A DNA stretch of 64,000 nucleotides from Stercoripulliclostridium_A sp045577735 (GTDB lineage: Bacteria; Bacillota; Clostridia; Christensenellales; DTU072), in NCBI GenBank assembly GCA_045577735.1, contig JAZNIY010000025.1, positions 1 to 64,000 of the forward strand, in the 5' to 3' direction. Shown here piece after piece: positions 16,751 to 26,300 of this stretch. The notes beneath the pieces are model-generated. The model had not been told where the DNA came from, did no database searches, and saw nothing but the letters and a program-made list of their open reading frames with translations. The translations under genes and the position numbers were made by a program. Positions within the stretch are counted from its first letter, which is position 1. Each line of letters begins with the position of its first letter.

Positions 16751-16975
16751 ATGTTCGAAAAAGTTCAACAAATGGTTGCTGAACATCTCTCTATTAGTGT
16801 TGACAAGGTTAAACCCGAGTCAGATTTCATTACCGATCTTGAGGCTGATAGCCTTGATATAGTAGAAATGCTTATCGCTTTGGAAGACAGCTTTGGCATC
16901 GAGTTTGAAGATAGCGAGATGGTTGATATCAAAACCGTACAAGACGTAGTAAACTTTATTGAAAGCAGAAAGTAA
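16751..16975 (+). CDS. acpP: Acyl carrier protein
   Basis: A 74-residue acidic four-helix protein that carries growing fatty acyl chains on 4'-phosphopantetheine. The attachment serine is Ser34 in the motif ADSLDIVEML, and the length and the FGIEFEDSEM helix fit the family. GGAG precedes the ATG. It sits alone between a terminator and the rpmG promoter, away from fab genes. Confidence 0.93.
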   Translation: MFEKVQQMVAEHLSISVDKVKPESDFITDLEADSLDIVEMLIALEDSFGIEFEDSEMVDIKTVQDVVNFIESRK

Positions 16976-17011
16976 TAATATTATTTTTTCGTAAATAAAG
17001 CATAAAATCGA

Positions 17012-17040
17012 TTGACATAACTCCGGAATAGTGCTAATAT
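17012..17040 (+). promoter_or_regulatory. Promoter of rpmG-secE-nusG
   Basis: TTGACA (17012-17017), 17 bases, TAATAT (17035-17040). Confidence 0.8.
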
Positions 17041-17124
17041 AGTAAAGCACTCGTCTAGGGGTGTCATTTTTTTGAATGTAAAAAATCAAATTATTGGGTA
17101 AAACTCAATAGGAGGAATGGTTAT

Positions 17125-17292
17125 ATGGCCAGCAAAAAAGAAGCAAACGTAAAGATAACTCTTGCTTGCACCGAATGCAAACAACGTAATTACGATACCA
17201 CTAAGAACAAAAAGAACAATCCTGACAGATTGGAGCTTAACAAATACTGCAGATTTTGCAAAAAGCACACCGTTCACAAGGAAACTAAATAG
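17125..17292 (+). CDS. rpmG: Ribosomal protein bL33
   Basis: 55 residues, a component of the large ribosomal subunit. Two CxxC pairs (CTEC near residue 15 and CRFC near 42) mark the zinc-binding form, and ITLACTEC and NKYCRFCKKHT are characteristic. GGAGG at 17111-17115. It lies just before secE-nusG, the usual place in Gram-positive genomes. Confidence 0.95.
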   Translation: MASKKEANVKITLACTECKQRNYDTTKNKKNNPDRLELNKYCRFCKKHTVHKETK

Positions 17293-17306
17293 TTTCGGAG
17301 GCTGAT

Positions 17307-17663
17307 ATGGCAAAAAAGAAGGTAGATCTTGGCGTTAACGTAGACGAAACCGTAGTTGAAGAACAAAAGGCTGTTGCTTCTAACGAAGGAAAGTCCGTTA
17401 AAAACCAAAAAAGTCCTAAAAATGGCAAAAAGGCTAATGCTAAAAAAGTAAACTTTGGCGCTAAAATCGCTAAGTTTTTCCGTGAAATAATTTCGGAGCT
17501 CAAGAAGGTTGATTGGCCTAAGCTTAATAGGACTAAAAATAACCCTGGTGTTTGGGCAAATACCGGTACCGTTGTCATCGTAGTATTGTTCTTCTTGGTT
17601 ATCATTACTGCTTTTGATATAGGTCTATTGTCCTTGTTCAAACTCTTGGTTGGTATTGAATAG
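17307..17663 (+). CDS. secE: Preprotein translocase subunit SecE
   Basis: 118 residues. A lysine-rich N-terminal extension precedes the conserved amphipathic segment FFREIISELKKVDWP and one C-terminal membrane helix, the single-helix SecE of Gram-positive bacteria. It clamps SecY in the Sec translocon. CGGAGG at 17296-17301 sets the start; the N-terminal extension is longer than in the shortest homologues. Confidence 0.93.
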   Translation: MAKKKVDLGVNVDETVVEEQKAVASNEGKSVKNQKSPKNGKKANAKKVNFGAKIAKFFREIISELKKVDWPKLNRTKNNPGVWANTGTVVIVVLFFLVIITAFDIGLLSLFKLLVGIE

Positions 17664-17676
17664 CATTGGAGTTACA

Positions 17677-18210
17677 ATGAGCAATATTGAGAATGCAAAA
17701 TGGTATGTAATACGTACCTATTCGGCTTATGAAGCATTTGTTCAAAAGAACATCGAGAAGATGATTGAAAACAACAATCTTCAAGATTTCATTTTTGACG
17801 TATGCGTTCCTACCGAACAGGCTGTCGTAGAAAAAAATGGCAAGCGTAAAGTCGTGGAACGCAAAAAGTTCCCCGGCTACGTCTTCATAAAGATGGTTTA
17901 CACCGACCAACTCTATTACCTCATCCGTACCATTCGTGGTGCAAGTGGTTTTGTTGGTCCCGATGGAAAGGGCCTTGCTCTTACCATTGAAGAAGTAAAA
18001 CGTATGGGACTAGAAAAGGTTCGCGAAGAAGACTTCCACGTAGAAGTAGGCGACTCCGTAAGAATCGTTTCCGGACCCCTCGAAACCTTTATTGCTACCG
18101 TTGAAGAAATCTATCACGACAAAGAAAAGGTTAGAGTTATCGTTCAAATGTTCGGTAGACAAACTCCTGTTGAACTCGAGTATAGTCAAATCGAAAAAAT
18201 TAACAACTAA
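17677..18210 (+). CDS. nusG: Transcription factor NusG
   Basis: 177 residues from the ATG at 17677 (TTGGAG just upstream; a frame-extending GTG at 17650 overlaps secE and is unlikely). It has the NGN domain (WYVIRTYSAYE, KKFPGYVFIKM) and a C-terminal KOW domain (VGDSVRIVSGPLETF). It binds RNA polymerase, modulates elongation and pausing, and links transcription to translation. Confidence 0.94.
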   Translation: MSNIENAKWYVIRTYSAYEAFVQKNIEKMIENNNLQDFIFDVCVPTEQAVVEKNGKRKVVERKKFPGYVFIKMVYTDQLYYLIRTIRGASGFVGPDGKGLALTIEEVKRMGLEKVREEDFHVEVGDSVRIVSGPLETFIATVEEIYHDKEKVRVIVQMFGRQTPVELEYSQIEKINN

Positions 18211-18221
18211 ACAAAAATGGG

Positions 18222-18249
18222 AGAGCAATAAAATCTCATCATATTGCTC
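18222..18249 (+). promoter_or_regulatory. Stem-loop between nusG and rplK
   Basis: GAGCAATA and TATTGCTC form an 8-bp stem in the rplK leader. It may take part in L1 autoregulation or RNA processing, but I cannot match it to a known element. Confidence 0.4.
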
Positions 18250-18283
18250 GTTTGAACCAGTATAGTCAAGGAGGTATCCGACT

Positions 18284-18709
18284 ATGGCAAAGAAAATAGT
18301 AACAACAGCAAAACTTCAATTGCCCGCAGGCAAAGCAACCCCTGGTCCCCCTGTAGGTTCTACTCTAGGACCCCACGGTATCAACATCGCTGGTTTCGTT
18401 AAAGACTTTAACGACAAGACTCGTGATAAGGAAGGTCTAATCATTCCTGTTATCATCACCATCTATGCTGACCGTTCATTCACTTTCGTACTAAAGACCC
18501 CCCCAGCACCCGTTCTTATCAAGAAGGCTTGCAACATTTCTTCCGGTAGCGCAAAGCCCAACCGCGATAAGGTTGCAAAGATAAGCAAGGCTCAAGTAGA
18601 AGAAATCGCTAAGATGAAGATGCCCGACCTTAACGCAGCATCTTTGGAAGCAGCTTGCAGCATGATAGCTGGTACCGCTCGTAGCATGGGCGTTTTAGTA
18701 GAAGACTAG
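18284..18709 (+). CDS. rplK: Ribosomal protein uL11
   Basis: 141 residues, normal length. The N-terminal domain has LPAGKATPGPPVGSTLGPHG and the C-terminal rRNA-binding domain has GTARSMG. It forms the GTPase-associated stalk base with 23S rRNA. AAGGAGG precedes the ATG; rplA follows 10 bases downstream. Confidence 0.96.
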   Translation: MAKKIVTTAKLQLPAGKATPGPPVGSTLGPHGINIAGFVKDFNDKTRDKEGLIIPVIITIYADRSFTFVLKTPPAPVLIKKACNISSGSAKPNRDKVAKISKAQVEEIAKMKMPDLNAASLEAACSMIAGTARSMGVLVED

Positions 18710-18719
18710 GAGGTGCGAT

Positions 18720-19406
18720 ATGAGAAAAGGTAAAAACTATAAAGATTCTTTAAAACTCTACGACAAGAGCAAAGCTTATGAAACTGCAGAAGCTATCGAC
18801 ATCGCTCTCCAAACCGCAAAAGCAAAGTTTGATGAAACTATCGAAGTTTCCGTTAAACTAGGCGTTGACCCCCGTCACGCTGACCAACAAGTTCGTGGTG
18901 TTGTAGTTCTCCCCAACGGAACCGGTAAGACCGTTAAGGTTTTGGTTATCGCTAAGGGCGTTAAGGCTGACGAAGCACTCGCAGCTGGCGCAGATATCGT
19001 TGGTGCAGAAGAAATCGTTGCTAAGATCCAAGGCGGATGGTTCGATTTCGACACCTGTGTAACGACTCCCGACATGATGGGCCAAGTTGGTCGTCTAGGT
19101 AAGCTCCTAGGACCTAAGGGCTTGATGCCTACCCCCAAGAGTGGTACCGTTACCATGGACGTTGCAAAAGCTATTAAAGACATCAAAGCTGGTAAGGTCG
19201 AATACCGTGTTGACAAAACCGCTATCATCCACTGCCCCATCGGCAAGAAGAGCTTTGGTCAAGAAAAGCTTCTTGAGAACATGAACGTTCTAATGGACGC
19301 TATCATCAAGGCTAAGCCCGCAGCAGCAAAGGGTACCTATCTTAAGAGCGTAGTTCTTAGCTCTACCATGGGCCCCGGCGTTAAAGTTACCTACAAGCAA
19401 AACTAA
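18720..19406 (+). CDS. rplA: Ribosomal protein uL1
   Basis: 228 residues with the family signature spanning GKLLGPKGLMPTPKSGT and a VEYRVDKTA strand. It forms the L1 stalk and in many bacteria represses translation of its own operon. Coupled to rplK with AGGAGGTG across the junction. Confidence 0.96.
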   Translation: MRKGKNYKDSLKLYDKSKAYETAEAIDIALQTAKAKFDETIEVSVKLGVDPRHADQQVRGVVVLPNGTGKTVKVLVIAKGVKADEALAAGADIVGAEEIVAKIQGGWFDFDTCVTTPDMMGQVGRLGKLLGPKGLMPTPKSGTVTMDVAKAIKDIKAGKVEYRVDKTAIIHCPIGKKSFGQEKLLENMNVLMDAIIKAKPAAAKGTYLKSVVLSSTMGPGVKVTYKQN

Positions 19407-19423
19407 TTAAACGAGAAATTCGT

Positions 19424-19452
19424 TTGACAAAGGTAACAAGAGAGTATATAAT
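19424..19452 (+). promoter_or_regulatory. Promoter of rplJ-rplL
   Basis: TTGACA (19424-19429), 17 bases, TATAAT (19447-19452), a perfect consensus promoter that restarts transcription between rplA and rplJ. Confidence 0.9.
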
Positions 19453-19458
19453 ATACTA

Positions 19459-19600
19459 GAACTAAATAATATTCCTTCCCAGACCGTATGTGGAAACTTA
19501 AATCTCTACGAGAGCATACGCAGAAGAAACCAAAGCAATTAGATTACATACGTTTGTTTGTAGTTAAGCTCCGTTTCCGTTTGGGAACGGAGTTTGTTTT
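19459..19600 (+). ncRNA. L10-type leader with attenuator
   Basis: The ~160-base leader between promoter and rplJ contains paired segments (CGTATG near 19485 with CATACG near 19515) and ends in an intrinsic terminator, CTCCGTTTCC/GGGAACGGAG plus a T tract at 19569-19600, only 20 bases before the start of rplJ. This matches the arrangement of the ribosomal L10 leader, in which the L10(L12)4 complex binds the leader and favours termination. The exact fold was not computed. Confidence 0.7.
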
Positions 19601-19621
19601 ATAGACTTAAAGGAGGTAAAA

Positions 19622-20128
19622 ATGTCACAAGCAATTAGAGAACTAAAAGAGAAACAAGTTGCCGAAATTAAGGAAATGATTACCAAAGCTCAATCTTTCG
19701 TACTCGTTGACTACAAAGGACTAACCGTTGCTCAAGATACTGAATTGCGTAACGAGTACCGTGCAAACGGTGTTAAGTACGTAGTACTTAAGAACAGACT
19801 TCTTAAGATTGCTCTTAATGAACTCGGCTACAACCAATTTGACGAAGCTCTTAACGGACCTACCGCTGTAGCTTTCGCAATGACCGATAACATCTCCGCT
19901 CCTGCTAAAATCGCATCTCAAAAGGCAGCAACCACCAAAAAGCTTGCTTTCAAGTGCGGTATGGTAGACGGAACCTATTTAGACGAAGCTGGATGCAAAG
20001 AACTTGCACTTCTTCCCTCTAAAGAAATGCTCATCGCTCAACTTCTCGGACTTCTTAACGAGCCCGTTGCAGGTTTTGCTAGAGTACTTAATGCTTATGC
20101 TGATAAGCAAAGCGAGGCTAATGCCTAA
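19622..20128 (+). CDS. rplJ: Ribosomal protein uL10
   Basis: 168 residues. N-terminal globular part SFVLVDYKGLTVAQ with YVVLKNRLL; C-terminal helix for L7/L12 binding. It anchors the stalk and is the likely effector of its own leader. Strong AAAGGAGG site. Confidence 0.95.
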   Translation: MSQAIRELKEKQVAEIKEMITKAQSFVLVDYKGLTVAQDTELRNEYRANGVKYVVLKNRLLKIALNELGYNQFDEALNGPTAVAFAMTDNISAPAKIASQKAATTKKLAFKCGMVDGTYLDEAGCKELALLPSKEMLIAQLLGLLNEPVAGFARVLNAYADKQSEANA

Positions 20129-20173
20129 TAACAAAAACTATTTATTTTAAAATTATTAAGGAGAAATATAACA

Positions 20174-20554
20174 ATGGCAGATATTCAAAAAATCGTTGAT
20201 TTAGTAAAAGAGTTAACCGTTCTCGAAGTTAGAGACCTCGTTAAGGCTCTCGAAGAAGAATTTGGCGTAAGCGCAGCAGCAGCAGTAGCAGTAGCAGGCC
20301 CCGCAGCAGGTCCCGCAGCAGCAGCTGAAGTAGAAGAAAAGACCGAATTTGACGTAGTTCTTAAGGCAGCAGGTGGCAACAAGATCGCTGTTATCAAGGC
20401 AGTTCGTGAAGTTATCCCCGGACTATCCCTTATCGATGCAAAGAAAATGGTTGAAGAAGCTCCCAAGACCATCAAAGAAGGCATCAGCAAGGAAGCAGCT
20501 GAAGAAATGGCTGGTAAGCTCAAGGCAGCTGGCGCAGAGGTTGAAATTAAATAG
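20174..20554 (+). CDS. rplL: Ribosomal protein bL12 (L7/L12)
   Basis: 126 residues: N-terminal dimerisation helices, an alanine/proline hinge, and the C-terminal domain (EFDVVLKAAGGNKIAVIKAVRE) that recruits translation GTPases. AAGGAG site. The gene is followed by a family A repeat and then a bidirectional terminator. Confidence 0.96.
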   Translation: MADIQKIVDLVKELTVLEVRDLVKALEEEFGVSAAAAVAVAGPAAGPAAAAEVEEKTEFDVVLKAAGGNKIAVIKAVREVIPGLSLIDAKKMVEEAPKTIKEGISKEAAEEMAGKLKAAGAEVEIK

Positions 20555-20564
20555 TTTAAACCTC

Positions 20565-20658
20565 GCCTTTTAGCGAAAAACTTTGTCAAGGTACCTTTCT
20601 CCCTCGGTCATTTACGTCAAGTAAACTCCCGTCGGAAGAAGGGTGCCTTTTCGCGTTT
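20565..20658. repeat. Family A element after rplL, right end degenerate
   Basis: TTTTAGCGAAAAACTT matches the left end of family A. The core has arms AAGGTACCTTTCT/AAGAAGGGTGCCTT and the inner TTTAC/GTAAA stem with CCCTCGGTCA as in copy 2. The right terminal repeat is reduced to CGCGTTT. Confidence 0.7.
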
Positions 20659-20712
20659 ATAATACCATAAAAGCCGATAGGGAATAGATTATCTATCGTG
20701 CAAAAGACAAAT

Positions 20713-20739
20713 AAAAAGCACTCTTGCGAGTGCTTTTTT
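20713..20739. terminator. Bidirectional terminator between rplL and rplI
   Basis: AAAAGCACTC, TTGC, GAGTGCTTTT: A-rich on one side and T-rich on the other, so it can serve both converging genes. Confidence 0.9.
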
Positions 20740-20753
20740 CGTTTGATAGGGGA

Positions 20754-21197
20754 TTATTCAGCGCGATCAACTTTAATCTTTATTTTGGCGTTTACTTCGC
20801 GATAAACTTTTATTTCTGCATCATAGATGCCAATGGACTTGATGTTGTCTTTAATAACGATTTTCTTCTTGTCCACGTCGTAGCCCATACGTTTTAGTGC
20901 GTCTGCAACGTCTTGGGTGGTGATGCTACCATACATTTTTTCTCCACCGAATTTGGCAAGCACGGTTACGGTAACGCCTTTGAGCTCTTTTGCAAGAGCT
21001 TCTGCTTTTTCGCGTTCTTCTTTGAGTAAACGAGCTTCTTTTGCCGTCTTTTGTGCTATTTCATTCATCATTTGCTTAGTAGCTTCAACTGCCATCTTCT
21101 TAGGTATCAAGAAGTTTTTTGCATATCCGTCATTGATGACTACTACGTCGCCTTTTTTACCATGTCCTTGTACGTCTTGTAATAATATAACTTTCAT
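20754..21197 (-). CDS. rplI: Ribosomal protein bL9
   Basis: 147 residues with the N-terminal signature MKVILLQDVQGHGKKGD and GYAKNFLIPKK, a long central helix and a C-terminal domain. It binds 23S rRNA domain V and stabilises the ribosome surface. AAAGGAG precedes the ATG. It stands alone here, not next to dnaB or the rpsF-rpsR genes where it often lies. Confidence 0.95.
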   Translation of the reverse strand: MKVILLQDVQGHGKKGDVVVINDGYAKNFLIPKKMAVEATKQMMNEIAQKTAKEARLLKEEREKAEALAKELKGVTVTVLAKFGGEKMYGSITTQDVADALKRMGYDVDKKKIVIKDNIKSIGIYDAEIKVYREVNAKIKIKVDRAE

Positions 21198-21304
21198 GAT
21201 TATTAAACTCCTTTTATTGGGAATAGGATAACACTTTACCGACTAAAAGTCAATAGTAATATTTTTTAGGTTGTTGGCCATACTAAAATAAAAAGGAGAA
21301 AGAT

Positions 21305-21610
21305 ATGGAACAACTAAAATGTACTACCGTAAATTGTATTCACAACCTCAAATCACGTTGTAACGCAACCGTTGTGGGAATTGATGAGAGGGGAAGATGT
21401 GCAACGAAGATGAAGCGAGTAGGGGGAGCGCTTGAGCAAACCTTCGCAGAGCTGGAAGCAGGCGATGAAATAGTACAAGAAGCACCAAGTATTGTGCAAT
21501 GTGACGCCGAATGTATCTATAATCGTGATAAACGATGTGGGGCTTCTTCTATACTTGTTAAGGACAAGTTTATGAAGACCAAATGTGAAACGAGGATAGT
21601 GGAAGACTAA
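21305..21610 (+). CDS. Tandem DUF1540 cysteine-rich protein
   Basis: 101 residues containing two copies of the DUF1540 pattern. The second (residues about 67-98) is canonical: CDAECIYNRDKRCGA followed by a final cysteine in KCETRI. The first (about 6-33) is CTTVNCIHNLKSRCNA with CATK. Four cysteines per copy suggest metal binding. The function of DUF1540 is unknown; it is common in clostridia. Its stop overlaps the stop of the convergent ispDF gene. AAAAGGAG gives the start. Confidence 0.85.
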   Translation: MEQLKCTTVNCIHNLKSRCNATVVGIDERGRCATKMKRVGGALEQTFAELEAGDEIVQEAPSIVQCDAECIYNRDKRCGASSILVKDKFMKTKCETRIVED

Positions 21611-22707
21611 TAGACCAAAACGGTGGCGTATGCGGATACAGCTTTGCCTTCACCTATTTCGCCTACGCCCTCGTTGGTTTTTGCGGAAATAGTGAGGTTC
21701 TCCATACTAATTCCTAAAATTCTTGCAAGTTTAATGCGCATAATAGGGATATAGTCGGCAATTTTGGGTTTTTGCAGTACAACTACAACGTTTGCTTGGG
21801 CGACCTTATAGTTCTTTTCTCTACAAATATCCATTACTTCGCTAAGCATAATGGAGCTGTCAATATCCAAATATTTGGGATCGTCATCGGGGAATAGGGT
21901 GCCTATATCTCTTTCACCGATGGCTCCTAAAATTGCATCTATAATAGCGTGTATAATTACGTCGCCGTCACTATGTGCGATAGCGCCGTACTCGTAGGAG
22001 ATTTCCACACCACCCAACATGAACTTTCTGAAGAGGGCTAATTTATGCAAATCATAGCCCATACCTACGCGTGCATTTAAAGAGGCGAAGTCGCCACGCG
22101 TGGTCAATTTTACGTTGCGTTCGCTACCTTCCACAACGTGTGCAGGGGATACGCAACGCGAATATAACAAACTTTCGTCCGTGAAGTCACACCCACTTTC
22201 GTAAGATTTTAGTAAATCATCCAGTAAAAAGCCTTGTGGCGTTTGTACAACGTAGAGTTTGTCACGATTAAATTCTGCGACGACACCACCGTTTTCAACC
22301 TCGCGTACGCTGTCGGAAAGTGGAAAGGCGGGAATGCCGGAGCCGTACTTTTCTACCGACTCCATTACTCTTTTAATAAGCGCGCAATCTACGTAGGGGC
22401 GCGCTCCATCGTGTACCAGTACGCCATTTGCGTTACATAAGGCTAGACCATTTTTTACAGATTGAGCACGAGTAGTGCCACCAATAGCAAAAACTATGCG
22501 ATTATCACCCAGTTTTTCCTTGATTTCTTGACCAAACGATAAGTCTGATTCACGCATTACAATAACGATTTTTTCAATATCGTTTACGCGCAAAAAAGCG
22601 TCTACGGTGCGTTCTAGAACCGTAGTATCTCTAAGAGAAAACCTTAGTTTATCTCCACCTGCGCGACTGCCTGAGCCACCTGCAACGATTACTAAATCAA
22701 ACTTCAT
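21607..22707 (-). CDS. ispDF: Bifunctional IspD-IspF isoprenoid enzyme
   Basis: 366 residues that fuse two steps of the MEP pathway. Residues about 1-210 are the IspD cytidylyltransferase (AGGSGSRAGGDK nucleotide loop; VHDGARPYV; DSVREV). Residues about 215-366 are the IspF cyclodiphosphate synthase, with zinc ligands in MGYDLHKL and AHSDGDVIIHA, and TNEGVGEIGEG. Separate ispD and ispF genes are the usual arrangement in Gram-positive bacteria. The start overlaps the end of rqcP by 11 bases with no clear ribosome site, so it relies on translational coupling. Its 3' end overlaps the DUF1540 gene by four bases. Confidence 0.92.
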   Translation of the reverse strand: MKFDLVIVAGGSGSRAGGDKLRFSLRDTTVLERTVDAFLRVNDIEKIVIVMRESDLSFGQEIKEKLGDNRIVFAIGGTTRAQSVKNGLALCNANGVLVHDGARPYVDCALIKRVMESVEKYGSGIPAFPLSDSVREVENGGVVAEFNRDKLYVVQTPQGFLLDDLLKSYESGCDFTDESLLYSRCVSPAHVVEGSERNVKLTTRGDFASLNARVGMGYDLHKLALFRKFMLGGVEISYEYGAIAHSDGDVIIHAIIDAILGAIGERDIGTLFPDDDPKYLDIDSSIMLSEVMDICREKNYKVAQANVVVVLQKPKIADYIPIMRIKLARILGISMENLTISAKTNEGVGEIGEGKAVSAYATVLVY

Positions 22708-22948
22708 TTACAATTTCGTAAAGGGTCGTGGCATCGGACTTTCCTACGTTGCCGGTGGGTATTACGAGCACTTTAAAATATGCTTCTTTGTCACCGAATC
22801 TTACGCCTATAACGTCGCCAACCTTAACTTCTTTGGAAGGTTTTGCGCTCTTGCCGTTAACGAGAACGCGCGAAGCATCGCAAGCTTCGTTTGCAACGGT
22901 ACGTCTTTTTATGATTCGTGACAGCTTTAAAAATTTATCAACTCTCAT
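22697..22948 (-). CDS. rqcP: S4-domain ribosome quality control factor RqcP
   Basis: 83 residues, almost entirely one S4 RNA-binding domain (MRVDKFLKLSRIIKRRTVANE, VLVNGKSAKPS). Length and N-terminus fit RqcP/YabO, which stabilises tRNA during alanine tailing by RqcH on stalled 50S subunits; Hsp15 is the related alternative. The start codon lies only six bases after a TATAAT box and no Shine-Dalgarno site is possible, so the mRNA is predicted to be leaderless. Transcribed divergently from rpoB. Confidence 0.88.
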   Translation of the reverse strand: MRVDKFLKLSRIIKRRTVANEACDASRVLVNGKSAKPSKEVKVGDVIGVRFGDKEAYFKVLVIPTGNVGKSDATTLYEIVNEV

Positions 22949-22954
22949 ACGCCG

Positions 22955-22983
22955 ATTATATCATAGGCAACGCTCGAATTCAA
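22955..22983 (-). promoter_or_regulatory. Promoter placed 6 bases before rqcP ATG
   Basis: Minus strand TTGAAT (22983-22978), 17 bases, TATAAT (22960-22955), then six bases to the ATG at 22948. Confidence 0.8.
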
Positions 22984-23086
22984 GTGGGAAAGGGGAATTT
23001 AACCTTGAAAAAGGGAACGGCGTTACGCGTGCGTATGTACGCATATTTATATTATTAAAATAATTTAATTTATTTATAAAAAATGC

Positions 23087-23116
23087 TTGACAATCGTCCC
23101 AACGGGGGTGTAAAAT
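23087..23116 (+). promoter_or_regulatory. rpoBC promoter
   Basis: TTGACA (23087-23092), 18 bases, TAAAAT (23111-23116). The remaining 185-base leader to rpoB is A+T-rich and holds no gene. Confidence 0.75.
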
Positions 23117-23300
23117 CGTAAAATGCATAATTATACTGGATTTATATGCGCTATAGGTAAAACGCAGTGCAAAAAATACGGTATTTTGTGTAGAAAAACG
23201 CCAAAAATCGACACCCTTAATCTTCAATGCTAAAAGGTTGTCAATACTTGGCCCAAAAAATACGTGGCAATAGCCAAAATTTTTACAAGGAGCGTATAAG

Positions 23301-26300
23301 ATGTCTCAAAGAATGCACAAAATCAAGCGCGGGAACGTTGAAAGATGGTCTTTTAGCAAAATTAAAGATATCATTGATATTCCCTATCTTATCGAAGTTC
23401 AAAAGAAATCCTACGATGCTTTCATTAACCAAGGTATTCGTGAAGTTCTTGACGACTTCTCTCCTATAACCGACTACTCCAACAAGATTGAACTTTCTTT
23501 CTTGGAGTACAAGTTCAAGAGCGAAAGCAAGTACTCGGTTAAGGAAGCCAAAAGACGCGATGCTACTTACACCCTTTCTCTTTCTGCAAGAGTTCGTTTG
23601 CTTTGGAAGGAAACCGGTGCTTTCATCGATGAAGACGTATTCATGGGTGAAATTCCGAGAATGACCGAAAACGGTACCTTCATTATTAACGGTGCAGAAC
23701 GTGTCGTTGTATCACAGCTCGTACGTAGCCCCGGCGTTTATACTACCGCGGTTGAAGATAAAAAGAGTGGTCTAACTCACTATGAAACTCAAGTAATCCC
23801 TTCACGTGGCGCATGGCTAGAATATATCCAAGACGCACACAACACTTTGAGTGTTAAGGTTGACCGTACTCGTAAGATTTCCGCAACCCTTCTTCTTCGT
23901 GCACTAGGATATGGCACCAACGAAGAAATTTTGGACATCTTCGGCAATGATGAAATGATTGCCAACACCCTAAAGAAAGACGGCGACGTTAATAGCGTAG
24001 AAAATGCTAAACTCGACATCTACAGAAAGCTCCGTCAAGGTGAAGTTCCCACCCAAACGGCTATTGACGCTCACCTCCAAAACCTTTTCTTTGATACCCG
24101 TCGTTACGACCTTTCAAAGGTAGGCAGATACAAGTTCAACAAACACCTTTCCATTGCTAACCGCATTGAAGGACAAGTTCTTGCGAGCGACGTTATTACC
24201 GAAGATGGTGAAGTTCTTGCAATGGCAGGGGATACCATCACTCGCGAACAAGCTGATGCTATCCAAAATGCAGGTATTAACTCCGTATGGGTAAAGAACA
24301 TCCAAGACATGGAAAATCTTCCCGCTGTTAAAGTTATTGGTAATAACACTGTTGATCTTAACGGATTCATCGATTGTGATCCCGCTGAACTCGGCATCAA
24401 CGAAAAGGTATACTACCCCACCCTTAAGAGCTTGATTGAAGCAAGCGAAGGGGATATGGAAGTTCTTAAGGCAAGCATTAAGGCTAACGTTAGCGAACTT
24501 GTTTGCGAACACATTTCCATTGACGACATCATCGCTACCATGAGCTACAACGTAAACATGCGTTTCTACAACAAAGAACTACGCTGTGGCTTCCATATTC
24601 CAGACAATATCGACCACCTTTCCAACCGTCGCGTTCGTAGCGTTGGCGAACTACTCCAAAACCAATTCCGTATCGGTATGAGCCGTCTTGAAAGAGTAGT
24701 ACACGAAAGAATGATCGCTCAAGATATCGAAACTGCAACTCCTCGTTCGCTCATTAACATACGTCCCGTATCTAGCGCAATCAGAGAGTTCTTCGGTTCT
24801 TCACAACTTTCTCAATTCATGGACCAACCCAACCCCATCGCAGAGCTAACCCACAAGAGAAAGCTTTCTGCTCTTGGACCCGGTGGTCTAAACAGAGAAC
24901 GTGCTGGCTTCGAAGTTCGTGACGTTCACCACTCTCACTATGGTAGAATGTGTCCTATCGAAACGCGTGAAGGTCAAAACATTGGTCTTATCACCTCTCT
25001 TTCTTCCTATGCAAAGGTAAACGAATACGGCTTTATCGAATCTCCCTACAGAAAGGTTGACAAAGCAACCGGCAAGGTTACCGATATAGTTGAATATCTT
25101 GCAGCAGACGAAGAAGACAAATACATAGTTGCTCAAGCAAACGAACCCCTAGACGAAGAAGGTAAATTCGTTAACAAGCGCGTTACCTGCCGTTATAGAG
25201 ATGCTATTAAAGAGTTTAGTAGCGAAAAGGTTGACTATATGGACGTATCACCTCAACAATTAGTATCCATAGCAACCTCTCTAATTCCCTTCCTAGAGAA
25301 CGACGACGCTAACCGTGCATTGATGGGTTCAAACATGCAACGTCAAGCAGTTCCACTACTCCGTCCCGAAGCACCTATCGTTGGTACCGGTATGGAATAC
25401 GTTGTAGCACGCGACTCCGGCGTATGTATTCTTGCCAAAGAAGCAGGTACCGTAACCTACGTTAGCGCAAACCGCATTGACGTTATGGGCGAAAACGGCG
25501 TAACCAGCTATGAATTACAAAAATTCGTTCGTTCCAACCAAGGAACCTGCATCAACCAAAAACCCGTTGTACGCAAGGGTGATTACGTTAAAGCAGGCGA
25601 CACTCTAGCAGACGGTCCTTCTACCGAAAATGGCGAACTAGCTCTTGGACGTAACATCCTAATCGGCTTTATGACTTGGGAAGGTTACAACTACGAAGAC
25701 GCTATCCTCATTTCTGAAGAACTTGTAAAGAACGACGTATTTACTACTATCCACATTGAAAAGCACGAACTTGAATGTCGTGACACCAAGCTTGGTGCTG
25801 AACAAATTACCCGTGATATTCCCAACGTAAGCGAAGAAGTTCTTAAGAACCTTGACGAAAACGGTATCGTAAGAATTGGTGCTGAAGTTAGAGTAGGGGA
25901 TTATCTAGTAGGTAAGGTTACCCCCAAGGGCGAAACCGAACTCACTCCCGAAGAAAGACTACTCCGTGCTATCTTTGGTGAAAAGGCTCGTGAAGTTCGT
26001 GACGTTTCCCTAAAGGTTCCCAACGGTGGTGAAGGTACCGTTGTTGACGTACAAATCTTTAGTAGAGCTAACAAAGATGAACTTGCTCCCCAAGTTAACC
26101 AAATGGTTAGAGTATTCATCGCTCAAAAGAGAAAGATCGGCGTAGGCGATAAGATGGCAGGACGTCATGGTAATAAGGGTGTTATTTCCCGTGTTCTACC
26201 CAAAGAAGACATGCCTTTCCTCGCAGATGGTACTCCTCTACAAATCGTTCTTAACCCCCTAGGCGTTCCTAGCCGTATGAACATCGGACAAGTTCTAGAA

